Below are positions 8,778 through 16,217 of a stretch of 64,000 nt of DNA, in pieces. Source of the stretch: Bacillus sp. NTK034 (GTDB taxonomy: Bacteria > Bacillota > Bacilli > Bacillales > Cytobacillaceae); assembly GCF_017303275.1 (NCBI RefSeq), contig NZ_JAFKOJ010000001.1, forward strand, positions 1,054,001 through 1,118,000, given 5' to 3'. Each line of letters begins with the position of its first letter. The first letter of the stretch is position 1. A model generated the notes under the pieces. That model worked only from the letters and a program-made list of their open reading frames with translations, was not told where the DNA came from and did no database searches. The translations under genes were made by a program, and so were the position numbers.

Positions 8778-9980
8778 ATGACACAAAAGATACCCGTCAC
8801 TGTACTGAGCGGCTATTTAGGTTCAGGAAAGACCACTCTGCTGAACCACATTTTAAATAATCGCGGCAATAAGAAAATGGCAGTTATTGTGAATGATATG
8901 AGTGAAGTCAACATTGACGCATCCATGGTAAAAAAAGGCGGGTTTTCCAGAACCAATGAAAAACTGGTGGAGCTTCAAAACGGCTGCATCTGCTGTACTT
9001 TGAGAGAAGACTTAATGATAGAAGTGGAAAAGCTGGTTAACGAAGGGGATATCGAAAATATCCTGATTGAATCCTCAGGCATCTCAGAACCTGTTCCGGT
9101 TGCTCAGACCTTTACTTATATGGATGAAAGTTTAGGAGTTAATCTTTCGGAAAGATGCACGCTTGACACAATGGTAACAGTTGTAGATGCAAATCGATTT
9201 TGGCATGACTTTGCATGCGGAGAAACTCTGCTGGACCGTAAACAGGGCACAGATGAAAGTGATGTACGGGAAGTTGTTGATTTATTAATTGACCAAATAG
9301 AATTTGCGAATGTCATAGTGCTGAACAAGATGGATTTGGTTGATCCGGAAAGCGCTGATGAGCTTAAGGCAGTATTAGAAAAGTTAAATCCTGAAGCGAA
9401 AATTATTAAAGCCGTACATTCAGAGATTGAACCGGAAGAGATCCTTAATACTCGTCTTTTTGATTTTGAAACGGCGAGCCAGGGAGCAGGCTGGATTAAG
9501 GAGCTTAATGAGGAACACACACCGGAAACGGAAGAATATGGAATTTCATCCTTTGTATATAAAAGGAAAAGGCCTTTCCATCCAGAAAGATTCATGCAAT
9601 GGCTGGAGAATATCCCTGCAGATATTGTGAGAGCCAAAGGCTTTTTCTGGTTGGCGTCACGCAATGACATGGCCGGGCTCCTGTCCCAGGCAGGACCGTC
9701 CATAACACTGCAAGGTGCTGGCGAATGGATTGCAGCCCTTCCAGAGGCGGAAAAAAACGAAATTTTAAAGGAAGAACCAGAACTGCTTGATAGATGGGAT
9801 AACGATTTTGGTGACAGGATGACAGAACTTGTATTCATTGGCATGGGTATGAAAAATGAAGAGATTGCAACAAGACTGGATGATTGTTTACTAACGGATA
9901 AAGAAATGTGTTCAGACTGGAGCATGCTGGCTGACCGGCTGCCAGCTTATTATTCTAATATGATGGAGGAAGTGAAATGA
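8778..9980 (+). CDS. COG0523/CobW-type GTP-binding zinc metallochaperone
   Basis: A 400-residue GTPase of the G3E/COG0523 family (YciC/ZagA/ZigA type), predicted to deliver zinc to client proteins during zinc limitation. Walker A is [15 protein letters not shown]; the metal-binding CxCC motif is GCICCTL; the switch region ESSGISEP and the base-recognition LNKMDLV are present. The C-terminal CobW_C domain begins near [15 protein letters not shown] start at ATG 8778, preceded by AAAAGGAGAG, not at 8745, which lies inside a Zur-like box. The stop overlaps the ATG of rpmG (ATGA), so the two are translationally coupled. Control by zinc through Zur is strongly suggested by the upstream palindromes. 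Confidence 0.92.
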   Translation: MTQKIPVTVLSGYLGSGKTTLLNHILNNRGNKKMAVIVNDMSEVNIDASMVKKGGFSRTNEKLVELQNGCICCTLREDLMIEVEKLVNEGDIENILIESSGISEPVPVAQTFTYMDESLGVNLSERCTLDTMVTVVDANRFWHDFACGETLLDRKQGTDESDVREVVDLLIDQIEFANVIVLNKMDLVDPESADELKAVLEKLNPEAKIIKAVHSEIEPEEILNTRLFDFETASQGAGWIKELNEEHTPETEEYGISSFVYKRKRPFHPERFMQWLENIPADIVRAKGFFWLASRNDMAGLLSQAGPSITLQGAGEWIAALPEAEKNEILKEEPELLDRWDNDFGDRMTELVFIGMGMKNEEIATRLDDCLLTDKEMCSDWSMLADRLPAYYSNMMEEVK

Positions 9981-10126
9981 GAGTGAAAATTACCTTGGCA
10001 TGCACAGAAACAGGGGATCGCAATTATATTACAACCAAAAATAAAAGAAATAATCCTGATCGGATTGAATTAATGAAATACTCTTCAAAACTAAAAAAAC
10101 ACACCCTTCACAGGGAAACAAAATAA
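9977..10126 (+). CDS. rpmG: 50S ribosomal protein L33, zinc-free paralog
   Basis: A 49-residue L33 protein. It starts at the ATG that overlaps the GTPase stop by four bases and contains [20 protein letters not shown] and a C-terminal HTLHRETK, both diagnostic of L33. Zinc-binding L33 has two CxxC pairs; here the first is CTET and the second pair is replaced in the YSSKLKK segment, leaving only one Cys. This is therefore the C-minus form, which in Bacillus replaces the zinc form when zinc is scarce. Its place behind the Zur-box/GTPase unit fits that role. It is short and easily missed by automatic gene calling. Confidence 0.93.
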   Translation: MRVKITLACTETGDRNYITTKNKRNNPDRIELMKYSSKLKKHTLHRETK

Positions 10127-10477
10127 CATCATCGTTCCCTTTAATGTTTGGCGGAGTACTGACGAAAACTAACAGAGCACCCTGAAATATTATCTTGCTT
10201 TTTCCTGTTCTTGCAGATATGCTCAAAATAGGAGATATACGGAAGGGGAATTGAGATTCTATTATGTGGCAAAACTTGTAATCATTTAAAGCTTATATAG
10301 AACAGCATCTCTTAATAAAGGTAGAGATTTGTCTATTCTTATAAATGATAAAACAAGGAATGACTGCTGTGGAAACTCAAACCATGAATGGCAGATACCT
10401 TGTTGTGTATCTGCCTTTTTATTGGAATCTTTATCTCCAGGCTAGCTGCAGCAGGCCCAAAATGGAGGGAACGCTGA
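10127..10477. other. Intergenic stretch with one terminator
   Basis: No supportable gene on either strand; the minus-strand frame across rpmG is a shadow. The only clear element is a hairpin terminator near 10390. Confidence 0.5.
10390..10421 (+). terminator. Rho-independent terminator
   Basis: Perfect stem GGCAGATAC/GTATCTGCC with an eight-base loop, followed by TTTTT. It is 264 bases after rpmG, so it ends either a long 3' untranslated region or a separate small transcript. Confidence 0.8.
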
Positions 10478-11230
10478 ATGGATCAGCAGAATAAAACTGC
10501 AATTGTTACAGGCGTCAGCAGCCATAAAGGCATTGGTGCTGCTATTTGCCGAAAGCTAGCCAGCCGAAGTTTTAATATATTTTTTACTTATTGGGATGCC
10601 GAGCCCCATTGGGAAAAAGAATTCTGCAAGGTAATATCGGAAAGCGGTGTTGCATGCAAAGGCCTTGAAGCAGACTTATCGGATGGTCAATCAGCAGAAA
10701 AGGTACTGGAATCCGTTGCCTTAACAGTTGGAAAGCCGATGGTCCTCGTTAATAATGCAGCACATTCAACTAGAGATGGTTATCTTGATCTTGACGCAAA
10801 AACTCTGGACGCACACTATGCGGTTAATATGAGAGCCGTATTTCTTCTTTGTACAGAATTCTCCAAAAGATTTCCGGAATGGAAGTTGCCATATGGAAGA
10901 ATTATTAATATGACTTCAGGACAGGAGCTGGGACCAATGCCCGGTGAACTGGCCTATGCTTCTACTAAAGCAGCCATTACGACATTTACCAGATCTCTGT
11001 CAACAGAAATTGCTCATTTAGGAATAACCGTCAATGCGATTAACCCTGGTCCAACCGACTCCACATGGATGAATGCGGAGATAAGAAATCACCTTTTGCC
11101 TAAATTTCCTGCCGGCAGAATCGGCCAGCCTGAAGACGCAGCCAATCTGGCAGCATTTCTGGCAAGTGAAGATTCAAAGTGGGTAACAGGGCAGGTGATT
11201 CATTCCGAGGGAGGGTTTATTCGCGGGTAA
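10478..11230 (+). CDS. SDR-family oxidoreductase
   Basis: A 250-residue short-chain dehydrogenase/reductase using NAD(P)H. The Rossmann glycine motif is TGVSSHKGIG, with an extra residue compared with the classical TGxxxGxG. NNAAHS replaces the usual NNAG, the catalytic Ser is in the INMTSGQE region, and the YASTK motif gives Tyr and Lys. The ending GQVIHSEGGFIRG is typical of the 3-oxoacyl-ACP reductase (FabG)-like group. GGAGGG precedes the ATG. It stands alone, so the substrate cannot be assigned. Confidence 0.88.
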   Translation: MDQQNKTAIVTGVSSHKGIGAAICRKLASRSFNIFFTYWDAEPHWEKEFCKVISESGVACKGLEADLSDGQSAEKVLESVALTVGKPMVLVNNAAHSTRDGYLDLDAKTLDAHYAVNMRAVFLLCTEFSKRFPEWKLPYGRIINMTSGQELGPMPGELAYASTKAAITTFTRSLSTEIAHLGITVNAINPGPTDSTWMNAEIRNHLLPKFPAGRIGQPEDAANLAAFLASEDSKWVTGQVIHSEGGFIRG

Positions 11231-11358
11231 CCTAAAGGCAAGTGACATTTATTTAACAAATCTCTGCTATTTATATCATTTTTGATACAAAATACCCAAA
11301 AGGGTTTATTGATCTCCTCCAAATGTGTATAAATAGAAGCTATAGAGGGGAGAGACCT

Positions 11359-11685
11359 ATGTTAAATTTATTAAATGACCCTGATTTTGTGCAAAAGTGT
11401 GAAACTGCTTCCCCGCTTGAAATAGTTGAACATTTAACAGGCGGCAATATTAGAGGATTGGAAAAAATCGCTTTGGGTACGCTTGCAAACAGAAAACAGC
11501 TTCCGCAAAATGTCGTGAATGTCCTGATTGTTTATTTTTTCAGCACATTTGCCAATAAAGTATATGACCGAAATGATCTTGCAAGGCTTTATGATTCCTG
11601 GGCATCGAATCATGTATACAGTTTTGCAAAAGCACAGGAAATGACAGCAGAAGATATTGAAAAAGTCCTGGCCGGCTTAAAATAA
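11359..11685 (+). CDS. Small protein with DnaB/DnaD-like helical domain
   Basis: A 108-residue protein that I recognise only through a pattern resembling the DDBH2 domain of Bacillus DnaB/DnaD replication-initiation proteins: SPLEIVEHLTGG, then LPQNVVNVLIVYF, LYDSWASNHVYSFAKAQEM. In DnaB the corresponding blocks are (PGVVNVLI)-like and (ASHWxxxxVxTVxEAM)-like. ATG 11359 follows GAGGGGAGAG; an upstream ATG at 11323 lacks a ribosome site. It is not DnaB itself, which is about 470 residues, and no replication genes are near. It may be a stand-alone paralog or a phage-derived remnant. The function is unknown. Confidence 0.6.
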   Translation: MLNLLNDPDFVQKCETASPLEIVEHLTGGNIRGLEKIALGTLANRKQLPQNVVNVLIVYFFSTFANKVYDRNDLARLYDSWASNHVYSFAKAQEMTAEDIEKVLAGLK

Positions 11686-11695
11686 TAGAGTAAAT

Positions 11696-11729
11696 AAAAA
11701 GTTCAGCCCAAGCGGGATGAACTTTTTTT
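11696..11729. terminator. Bidirectional terminator
   Basis: AAAAAGTTCAGCCC pairs with GGGATGAACTTTTTTT. It is shared by the converging DnaB-like and holin genes. Confidence 0.85.
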
Positions 11730-11737
11730 GATATAAC

Positions 11738-12007
11738 CTATTTCTTTTTATTGCTGTATGCACCTTCTATTGTCTGTTTCATCATTTGATGTCCGAGCAC
11801 TGCAACACCTGCCGCAACAATTCCGTTAAGGAGCCCTTCAAAAGAAAACCCAAATGCAAAGCTGCCTGCGGAAACCGAAATGATCACAAGAATCCATACG
11901 ATGGACCAGTCAGGGACTTTTGGTGTCTGTTTCAATGCATAACCAATTACCCACAAAGCAGGCACCAGCATGTAATAATTCTGGTTTAAAAAATCATATA
12001 AGTTCAA
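11738..12007 (-). CDS. Phage-type holin family protein (A118-like)
   Basis: An 89-residue protein with two or three hydrophobic segments and a short Lys-rich tail, matching the A118-like phage holin family (opening NLYDFLNQNYYMLVPALW; VLGHQMMKQTIEG near the end). In phages, holins open the membrane for endolysin release. I choose the TTG at 12007 because GGAGGTGA lies five bases before it; the GTG at 12016 overlaps that ribosome site. No endolysin, portal or tail gene is nearby, so this is a lone domesticated or leftover holin, or a small membrane protein of other function. Confidence 0.75.
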   Translation of the reverse strand: MNLYDFLNQNYYMLVPALWVIGYALKQTPKVPDWSIVWILVIISVSAGSFAFGFSFEGLLNGIVAAGVAVLGHQMMKQTIEGAYSNKKK

Positions 12008-12016
12008 TGCACTCAC

Positions 12017-12357
12017 CTCCTGATATTATTTTCTATATTTTATGAAAGCCTCATATAATTGGTTTGTTTGCTCGCCTCTAAAATAGGAGAAGCTATCTTT
12101 AATAGATATATATATAATTGAATGCTGATAAATGGCGGAATAGTTTGAAAATTACCTTCTTCAGACGGCCATGCTAGTTGACATTTCTCCCTATAAATGC
12201 TAAATTTGAATCAGCCGTTATGCATCGTGTTTATATTTTGCTAGCTGCTTTTTCAACCGTTAGGCAATGGTCTGGATGAGTAATGAACGTAAAGTTATAA
12301 GCGTGTATATGGTGAATTTACACATGGCTTTTTCTAGCCAATAGGAGGATTTTTTTC
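12017..12357 (+). other. Intergenic region with long leader of cspD
   Basis: No gene is visible. The AT-rich segment upstream of cspD is expected to hold its promoter and long structured 5' untranslated region, a usual feature of cold-shock genes. I cannot place the start site. Confidence 0.4.
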
Positions 12358-12558
12358 ATGAAAAACGGTAAAGTAAAATGGTTCAATGCTGAAAAAGGTT
12401 TCGGATTCATCGAAGGTGAAGACGGAAACGACGTATTCGTACATTACTCTGCTATCCAATCTGAAGGTTTCAAATCTTTAGAAGAAGGCCAAGAAGTTTC
12501 TTTCGAAGTTGTTGAAGGTGCACGCGGACCTCAAGCAGCTAACGTAACTAAACTATAA
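12358..12558 (+). CDS. cspD: Cold-shock protein
   Basis: A 66-residue single-domain RNA chaperone of the CspA family. RNP1 is GFGFIEG and RNP2 is VFVHYSA; the aromatic residues that stack on RNA are all present. Length and the opening KNGKVKWFN match Bacillus CspD best, though CspB/CspC assignment cannot be excluded. AGGAGG precedes the ATG. Codon use is strongly biased (GAAGGT, GAAGTT repeats), as expected for a highly expressed gene. It is monocistronic, with a terminator directly downstream. Confidence 0.95.
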   Translation: MKNGKVKWFNAEKGFGFIEGEDGNDVFVHYSAIQSEGFKSLEEGQEVSFEVVEGARGPQAANVTKL

Positions 12559-12573
12559 TCGACAGACCCATAC

Positions 12574-12610
12574 AAAAACAGCCTGGCCATATGGTCAGGC
12601 TGTTTTATTT
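12574..12610 (+). terminator. Terminator of cspD
   Basis: AAAACAGCCTGGCC pairs with GGTCAGGCTGTTTT, followed by a T-rich tail. Confidence 0.88.
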
Positions 12611-12674
12611 TTCACCGATTGTATATATGTACCTGCTATGCCATACCCTATGAGAAAAAGGGAGGTGGCAATAG

Positions 12675-13259
12675 ATGAACTTTATATGGGAATCAGTCCT
12701 TTTAATATTTTCAGGGGTATTGCTTTTGCGTGTGGCCGGAAGAAAATCCATCTCGCAAATGACACTAGCCCAAACAGTTGTGATGATTTCAATAGGCACC
12801 ATCATTATTCAGCCGATCGTTGAGACTAGTGTTTGGAAAACGATTGTGGCAGCAGCTATCTTAATTGGATCATTAATATTAATGGAATATCTTCAGGTTA
12901 AGTTTAATTTTGTTGAAAAATTTATCACGGGCAAATCTAAAATAGTGATTGAGGATGGGAAACTTAAAACAGCAAATATGAGGAAATTGCGCTTTACAGC
13001 TGATCAGCTGGAAATGAGGCTCAGAACCAGCGGAATCACAAAAATTTCAGATGTCAAAATGGCAACTCTTGAACCGAATGGACAGCTTGGGTATGAGTTA
13101 ATGAATGATGCGAAGCCTTTAACTGTTGGAGAGTTTAAAAGGCTTATGGGAGAAATGATTTTGCAGTCACCCGTTCAGCCTGCACCTCAAGCCTCAGATG
13201 ATATTTTTCAGGAGCTGAAAAAGGGGCATAACCCTCCAAATTCTAAAGAACTTCACTAG
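12675..13259 (+). CDS. DUF421/YetF-like membrane protein
   Basis: A 194-residue protein with three N-terminal membrane segments (about residues 4-20, 35-50 and 57-77) followed by a cytoplasmic alpha/beta domain of the YetF/DUF421 type; the blocks LRVAGRKSISQMTLAQ, VIEDGKL and EMRLRTSGI are recognised. The family is widespread in Bacillus and has been linked to the cell envelope and to spores, but the biochemistry is unknown. GGGAGGTGG precedes the ATG. The Pro-rich C terminus (about residues 160-194) is variable. The gene stands alone between two terminators. Confidence 0.85.
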   Translation: MNFIWESVLLIFSGVLLLRVAGRKSISQMTLAQTVVMISIGTIIIQPIVETSVWKTIVAAAILIGSLILMEYLQVKFNFVEKFITGKSKIVIEDGKLKTANMRKLRFTADQLEMRLRTSGITKISDVKMATLEPNGQLGYELMNDAKPLTVGEFKRLMGEMILQSPVQPAPQASDDIFQELKKGHNPPNSKELH

Positions 13260-13264
13260 TTTTT

Positions 13265-13286
13265 AGCCGCATTGCGGCTTTTTTTA
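13265..13286 (+). terminator. Terminator of the DUF421 gene
   Basis: AGCCGC/GCGGCT stem with TTTTTTT. Confidence 0.75.
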
Positions 13287-13351
13287 ATTTCAATCTCCGT
13301 TATTCACCTTTAAAGTATTATTCAGATTCTTAATCCACAACAAAAAAGTGC

Positions 13352-13379
13352 TTGAAGTTTCACGAGTTTCCTGTATAAT
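13352..13379 (+). promoter_or_regulatory. Sigma-A promoter of the riboswitch transcript
   Basis: TTGAAG (13352-13357), a 16-base spacer, and TATAAT (13374-13379), located about 40 bases before the SAM aptamer. Confidence 0.65.
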
Positions 13380-13419
13380 TTTCAAACGTGAGTTATTTCA
13401 GAATAATTTCATATGAATC

Positions 13420-13522
13420 GCTTATCAAGAGAGACTGAGGGACTGGCCCGAAGATGTCTCGGCAGCGGGCTCTATAGAGCGCTGTGCCAAATCCAGCAAG
13501 CATAGGTGCTTGGCAGATAAGA
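13420..13522 (+). ncRNA. SAM-I riboswitch (S box)
   Basis: The conserved S-box core is present: CTTATCAAGAGAGACTGAGG at the start, then GGACTGGCCC, GATGTCTCGGCAGC, a variable P3/P4 hairpin, GTGCCAAATCCAGCAAG, and closing GATAAG, which pairs with CTTATC to form P1. It is followed by a terminator, so S-adenosylmethionine binding should stop transcription of the transporter gene. This is the class that controls methionine and SAM genes in Bacillales. Confidence 0.96.
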
Positions 13523-13541
13523 AGAGAACGATTGATTTGTT

Positions 13542-13577
13542 AAGATCTCTTCTTGCTTGAAGAGGTCTTTTTATTTT
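13542..13577 (+). terminator. Riboswitch expression-platform terminator
   Basis: AAGATCTCTTC/GAAGAGGTCTT stem (11 bp with one GU pair), six-base loop, T-rich tail. It lies between the SAM aptamer and the transporter start. Confidence 0.88.
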
Positions 13578-13609
13578 GCTGGAAAATCTATTCGGAGAGG
13601 AGATTTTTA

Positions 13610-14893
13610 ATGAAAAACAAAGGCAATCCCTGGGCTTTATTGCCGCTTATGGCTTTCCTTCTAATTTTTATTGGAAGCGGCATAGTAACAGGAGATTTCA
13701 ATAGCATTCCAATCATTGTCATTGTATCCGCTACAGCCGGAATAGCACTGGCAATGAACAGAAAAAAGCCGTTTATGGAAAAAGTGGAGATATTCACGAA
13801 AGGAGCAGGACATCCTGATATTATTTTAATGGCCATCATTTTTATCCTGGCAGGGGCCTTTTCTGGAACGGCTAAAGGTATGGGTGCGGTTGATTCGACC
13901 GTGAATCTTGCACTCTCATTCATCCCTCAGAATCTGCTGATGGTCGGAATTTTTATCATTGCCTGCTTTATTTCACTATCGATGGGAACGTCCATGGGGA
14001 CCGTTGTGGCACTTGCTCCAATTGGTATAGCTCTTTCTGCAGAAACAGATATATCTGTAGCATTGGCCATGGCAGCAATAATAGGCGGTGCCATGTTTGG
14101 GGATAATCTTTCCGTTATTTCTGATACGACCATTGCAGCGGTCAGGACACAAGGAACGAGAATGACCGATAAATTCCGTGTGAATTTCTTAATCGTCCTG
14201 CCTGCTGCATTGCTTACAGCTTTGATTCTTGGGATTTTAACTGCTGGTCAGGAAAGCGCGGTAACAAGCGGGGATTACAGTTTTTTGAAAGTTGTTCCTT
14301 ATCTGGGCGTATTGGCTGCAGCTTTACTTGGCATGAATGTCATTCTTGTGCTTAGCGGGGGTATTCTGCTTGCAGGACTGATCGGAATCGCAGATGGCAG
14401 CTATACTTTTGTTTCATTCCTTCAGATGATTGCCGAGGGAATGGCCGGCATGCAGACCCTTGCGATAATCGCAATACTCATTGGCGGATTGGTTGAGATC
14501 ATCCGTTTTAATGGCGGAATCGATTACTTGCTGCACATGGCTACAAGCAAAATAAAATCCCGCAGGGGAGCTGAATTTGGTATTGCGTCACTTGTCTCTC
14601 TGACCAATTTATCTACAGCCAATAACACAATTGCCATCATTATTGCAGGGCCGCTTGCCAAAAAAATTGCAGATCAATATGAGATTGATCCGCGTAAATC
14701 AGCAAGTATTCTTGATATATTTGCCTGTTTTGTACAAGGGACTATCCCATATGGGGCTCAGATGCTGGCTGCTTCCGGGCTCGCTGCCATATCTCCTGTG
14801 AGCATCATGACATATTCCATTTATCCAATATTAATTGGCATTTGCGGCATTATTGCCATTTTGATCAACTTTCCTAACCTAAAAAAGCAATAG
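13610..14893 (+). CDS. NhaC-family transporter, predicted methionine uptake (MetT type)
   Basis: A 427-residue polytopic membrane protein of the NhaC ion-transporter superfamily, with about 11-12 hydrophobic segments. The recognised motifs are SLSMGTSMGTVVALAPIG, GGAMFGDNLSVISDTTIAAV and FVQGTIPYGAQMLAASG. NhaC itself exchanges Na+ and H+, but the SAM riboswitch directly upstream places this gene in the methionine regulon. NhaC-type proteins under S-box control have been predicted to import methionine (MetT), and I prefer that role. ATG 13610 is chosen because GGAGAGGAG precedes it; the ATG at 13553 lies in the terminator. A terminator follows the stop. Confidence 0.85.
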   Translation: MKNKGNPWALLPLMAFLLIFIGSGIVTGDFNSIPIIVIVSATAGIALAMNRKKPFMEKVEIFTKGAGHPDIILMAIIFILAGAFSGTAKGMGAVDSTVNLALSFIPQNLLMVGIFIIACFISLSMGTSMGTVVALAPIGIALSAETDISVALAMAAIIGGAMFGDNLSVISDTTIAAVRTQGTRMTDKFRVNFLIVLPAALLTALILGILTAGQESAVTSGDYSFLKVVPYLGVLAAALLGMNVILVLSGGILLAGLIGIADGSYTFVSFLQMIAEGMAGMQTLAIIAILIGGLVEIIRFNGGIDYLLHMATSKIKSRRGAEFGIASLVSLTNLSTANNTIAIIIAGPLAKKIADQYEIDPRKSASILDIFACFVQGTIPYGAQMLAASGLAAISPVSIMTYSIYPILIGICGIIAILINFPNLKKQ

Positions 14894-14896
14894 AAG

Positions 14897-14926
14897 AAAG
14901 AGCCTATGTTGGCTCTTTTTCTTTTT
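14897..14926 (+). terminator. Terminator of the transporter gene
   Basis: AAAGAGCC/GGCTCTTT stem with a T-rich tail. Confidence 0.8.
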
Positions 14927-14964
14927 GAACAATGCTATGTTTTGGATAAAATCCCTGATATAAT

Positions 14965-14980
14965 TAGAACGAATGTTCTA
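14965..14980. promoter_or_regulatory. LexA (SOS) box-like palindrome before sbcDC
   Basis: TAGAACGAATGTTCTA is a palindrome with the core GAAC-GAAT-GTTC, which fits the Bacillus consensus CGAACRNRYGTTYC at 12 of 14 positions. It abuts a TATAAT at 14959-14964, so LexA bound here would cover the start site. Confidence 0.6.
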
Positions 14981-15071
14981 TTAAATTTTGCTGAGCCTCT
15001 GCCGTTTTTTGATTTGGTATAATGGTAACATTGCAGAAAGAATCTCAGGCAAGGAAAAGAGGGTGTAAGAT

Positions 15072-16217
15072 ATGAAATTTATCCATACCGCTGATTGGCA
15101 TTTGGGCAAGCTGGTCCATGGTGTATATATGACCGAAGATCAGCGTCATTTTTTGCATCAATTTATTGATGTGGTAGAGGAAGAAAAGCCGGATGCAGTC
15201 GTCATTGCAGGAGACTTATATGACCGGTCCGTACCTCCGACTGATGCTGTAGAATTGCTGAATGAAATTCTATTTAAAATAAATGCAGAGCTCAATACAC
15301 CTGTTGTTGCCATAGGCGGAAACCATGACAGCGCTGAAAGACTGTCCTTTGGAAGCTCCTGGTATAAACAAAGCAAGTTCTACCTGTCTGGAAAACTGGT
15401 AAATGATTTTAAGCCCATACATATTAATGGTGTGAATTTTTATCTGGTTCCATATGCTGAACCTGGAATGGTAAGACATTTGCTTGATGATGACCGTGTG
15501 TACTCCCATGATGATGCAATGAAAGCGATTGTGAGCAGAATTGAAGAGAACCTGAACCCAAATGAACCGAACGTTCTTGTCGGACATGCTTTTGTACTGG
15601 GCGGTGCTACCAGTGATTCGGAGAGGACACTCTCTGTCGGAGGATCAGGCTGTGTCCATTCAAGCAGCTTTGATCCTTTCTCATATACCGCACTTGGACA
15701 TTTGCATAGTCCTGATGCCATAAAGCATGACAAGATCCGCTATTCAGGCTCCCTATTAAAATATTCTTTCTCAGAAGCTAAACAGGAAAAATCCATTTCT
15801 ATTATAGAAATGAAGGAAAATGGGGAATTTGACTTGCGTACCCGTTCATTAAAGCCCAAAAAAGACTTGAGAGAGATCGAAGGGCATCTGGATGAACTGA
15901 TGGATCCGGCTTTCTATGAAAAACAGAACCTTGATGACTATCTGAAAATCACCCTTTTTGATGAAGGTGCATTGCTTGATCCAATTAATAAGCTGAGACA
16001 GGTCTACCCGAATGTTCTTCACCTTGAAAGAAGAATAGCCGTTACAGATATGAAGAAAAAAAGCTCCTTCCTATCGATGAAGGAAGAAAAAAAGTCGGAG
16101 AATGATCTGTTTAAACAATTCTATGAACAAATGACCACTTCCGAATTTACAGAAGATAAACAGCAGGTTATGACCGATGTGATCGAAAGAGTGCTGAGAG
16201 AGGAAGCGCTGAAATGA
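15072..16217 (+). CDS. sbcD: Exonuclease SbcCD, subunit D
   Basis: A 381-residue Mre11-type nuclease subunit that cuts DNA ends, hairpins and protein-blocked ends together with SbcC. The metallophosphoesterase motifs are in order: HTADWHLGK, GDLYDRS, GGNHDSAER, VGHAFVLGG and LGHLHSP, which supply the two-metal ligands. Length is near the family norm. The stop overlaps the ATG of sbcC by four bases (ATGA), the usual coupling. An SOS-like box lies about 90 bases upstream. Confidence 0.96.
   Translation: MKFIHTADWHLGKLVHGVYMTEDQRHFLHQFIDVVEEEKPDAVVIAGDLYDRSVPPTDAVELLNEILFKINAELNTPVVAIGGNHDSAERLSFGSSWYKQSKFYLSGKLVNDFKPIHINGVNFYLVPYAEPGMVRHLLDDDRVYSHDDAMKAIVSRIEENLNPNEPNVLVGHAFVLGGATSDSERTLSVGGSGCVHSSSFDPFSYTALGHLHSPDAIKHDKIRYSGSLLKYSFSEAKQEKSISIIEMKENGEFDLRTRSLKPKKDLREIEGHLDELMDPAFYEKQNLDDYLKITLFDEGALLDPINKLRQVYPNVLHLERRIAVTDMKKKSSFLSMKEEKKSENDLFKQFYEQMTTSEFTEDKQQVMTDVIERVLREEALK

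Noticed and set aside
9116-9925. Long minus-strand frame opposite the zinc GTPase gene
   Set aside because: It is antisense to a well-supported gene, has no ribosome site and its Ser-rich composition is typical of a shadow frame.
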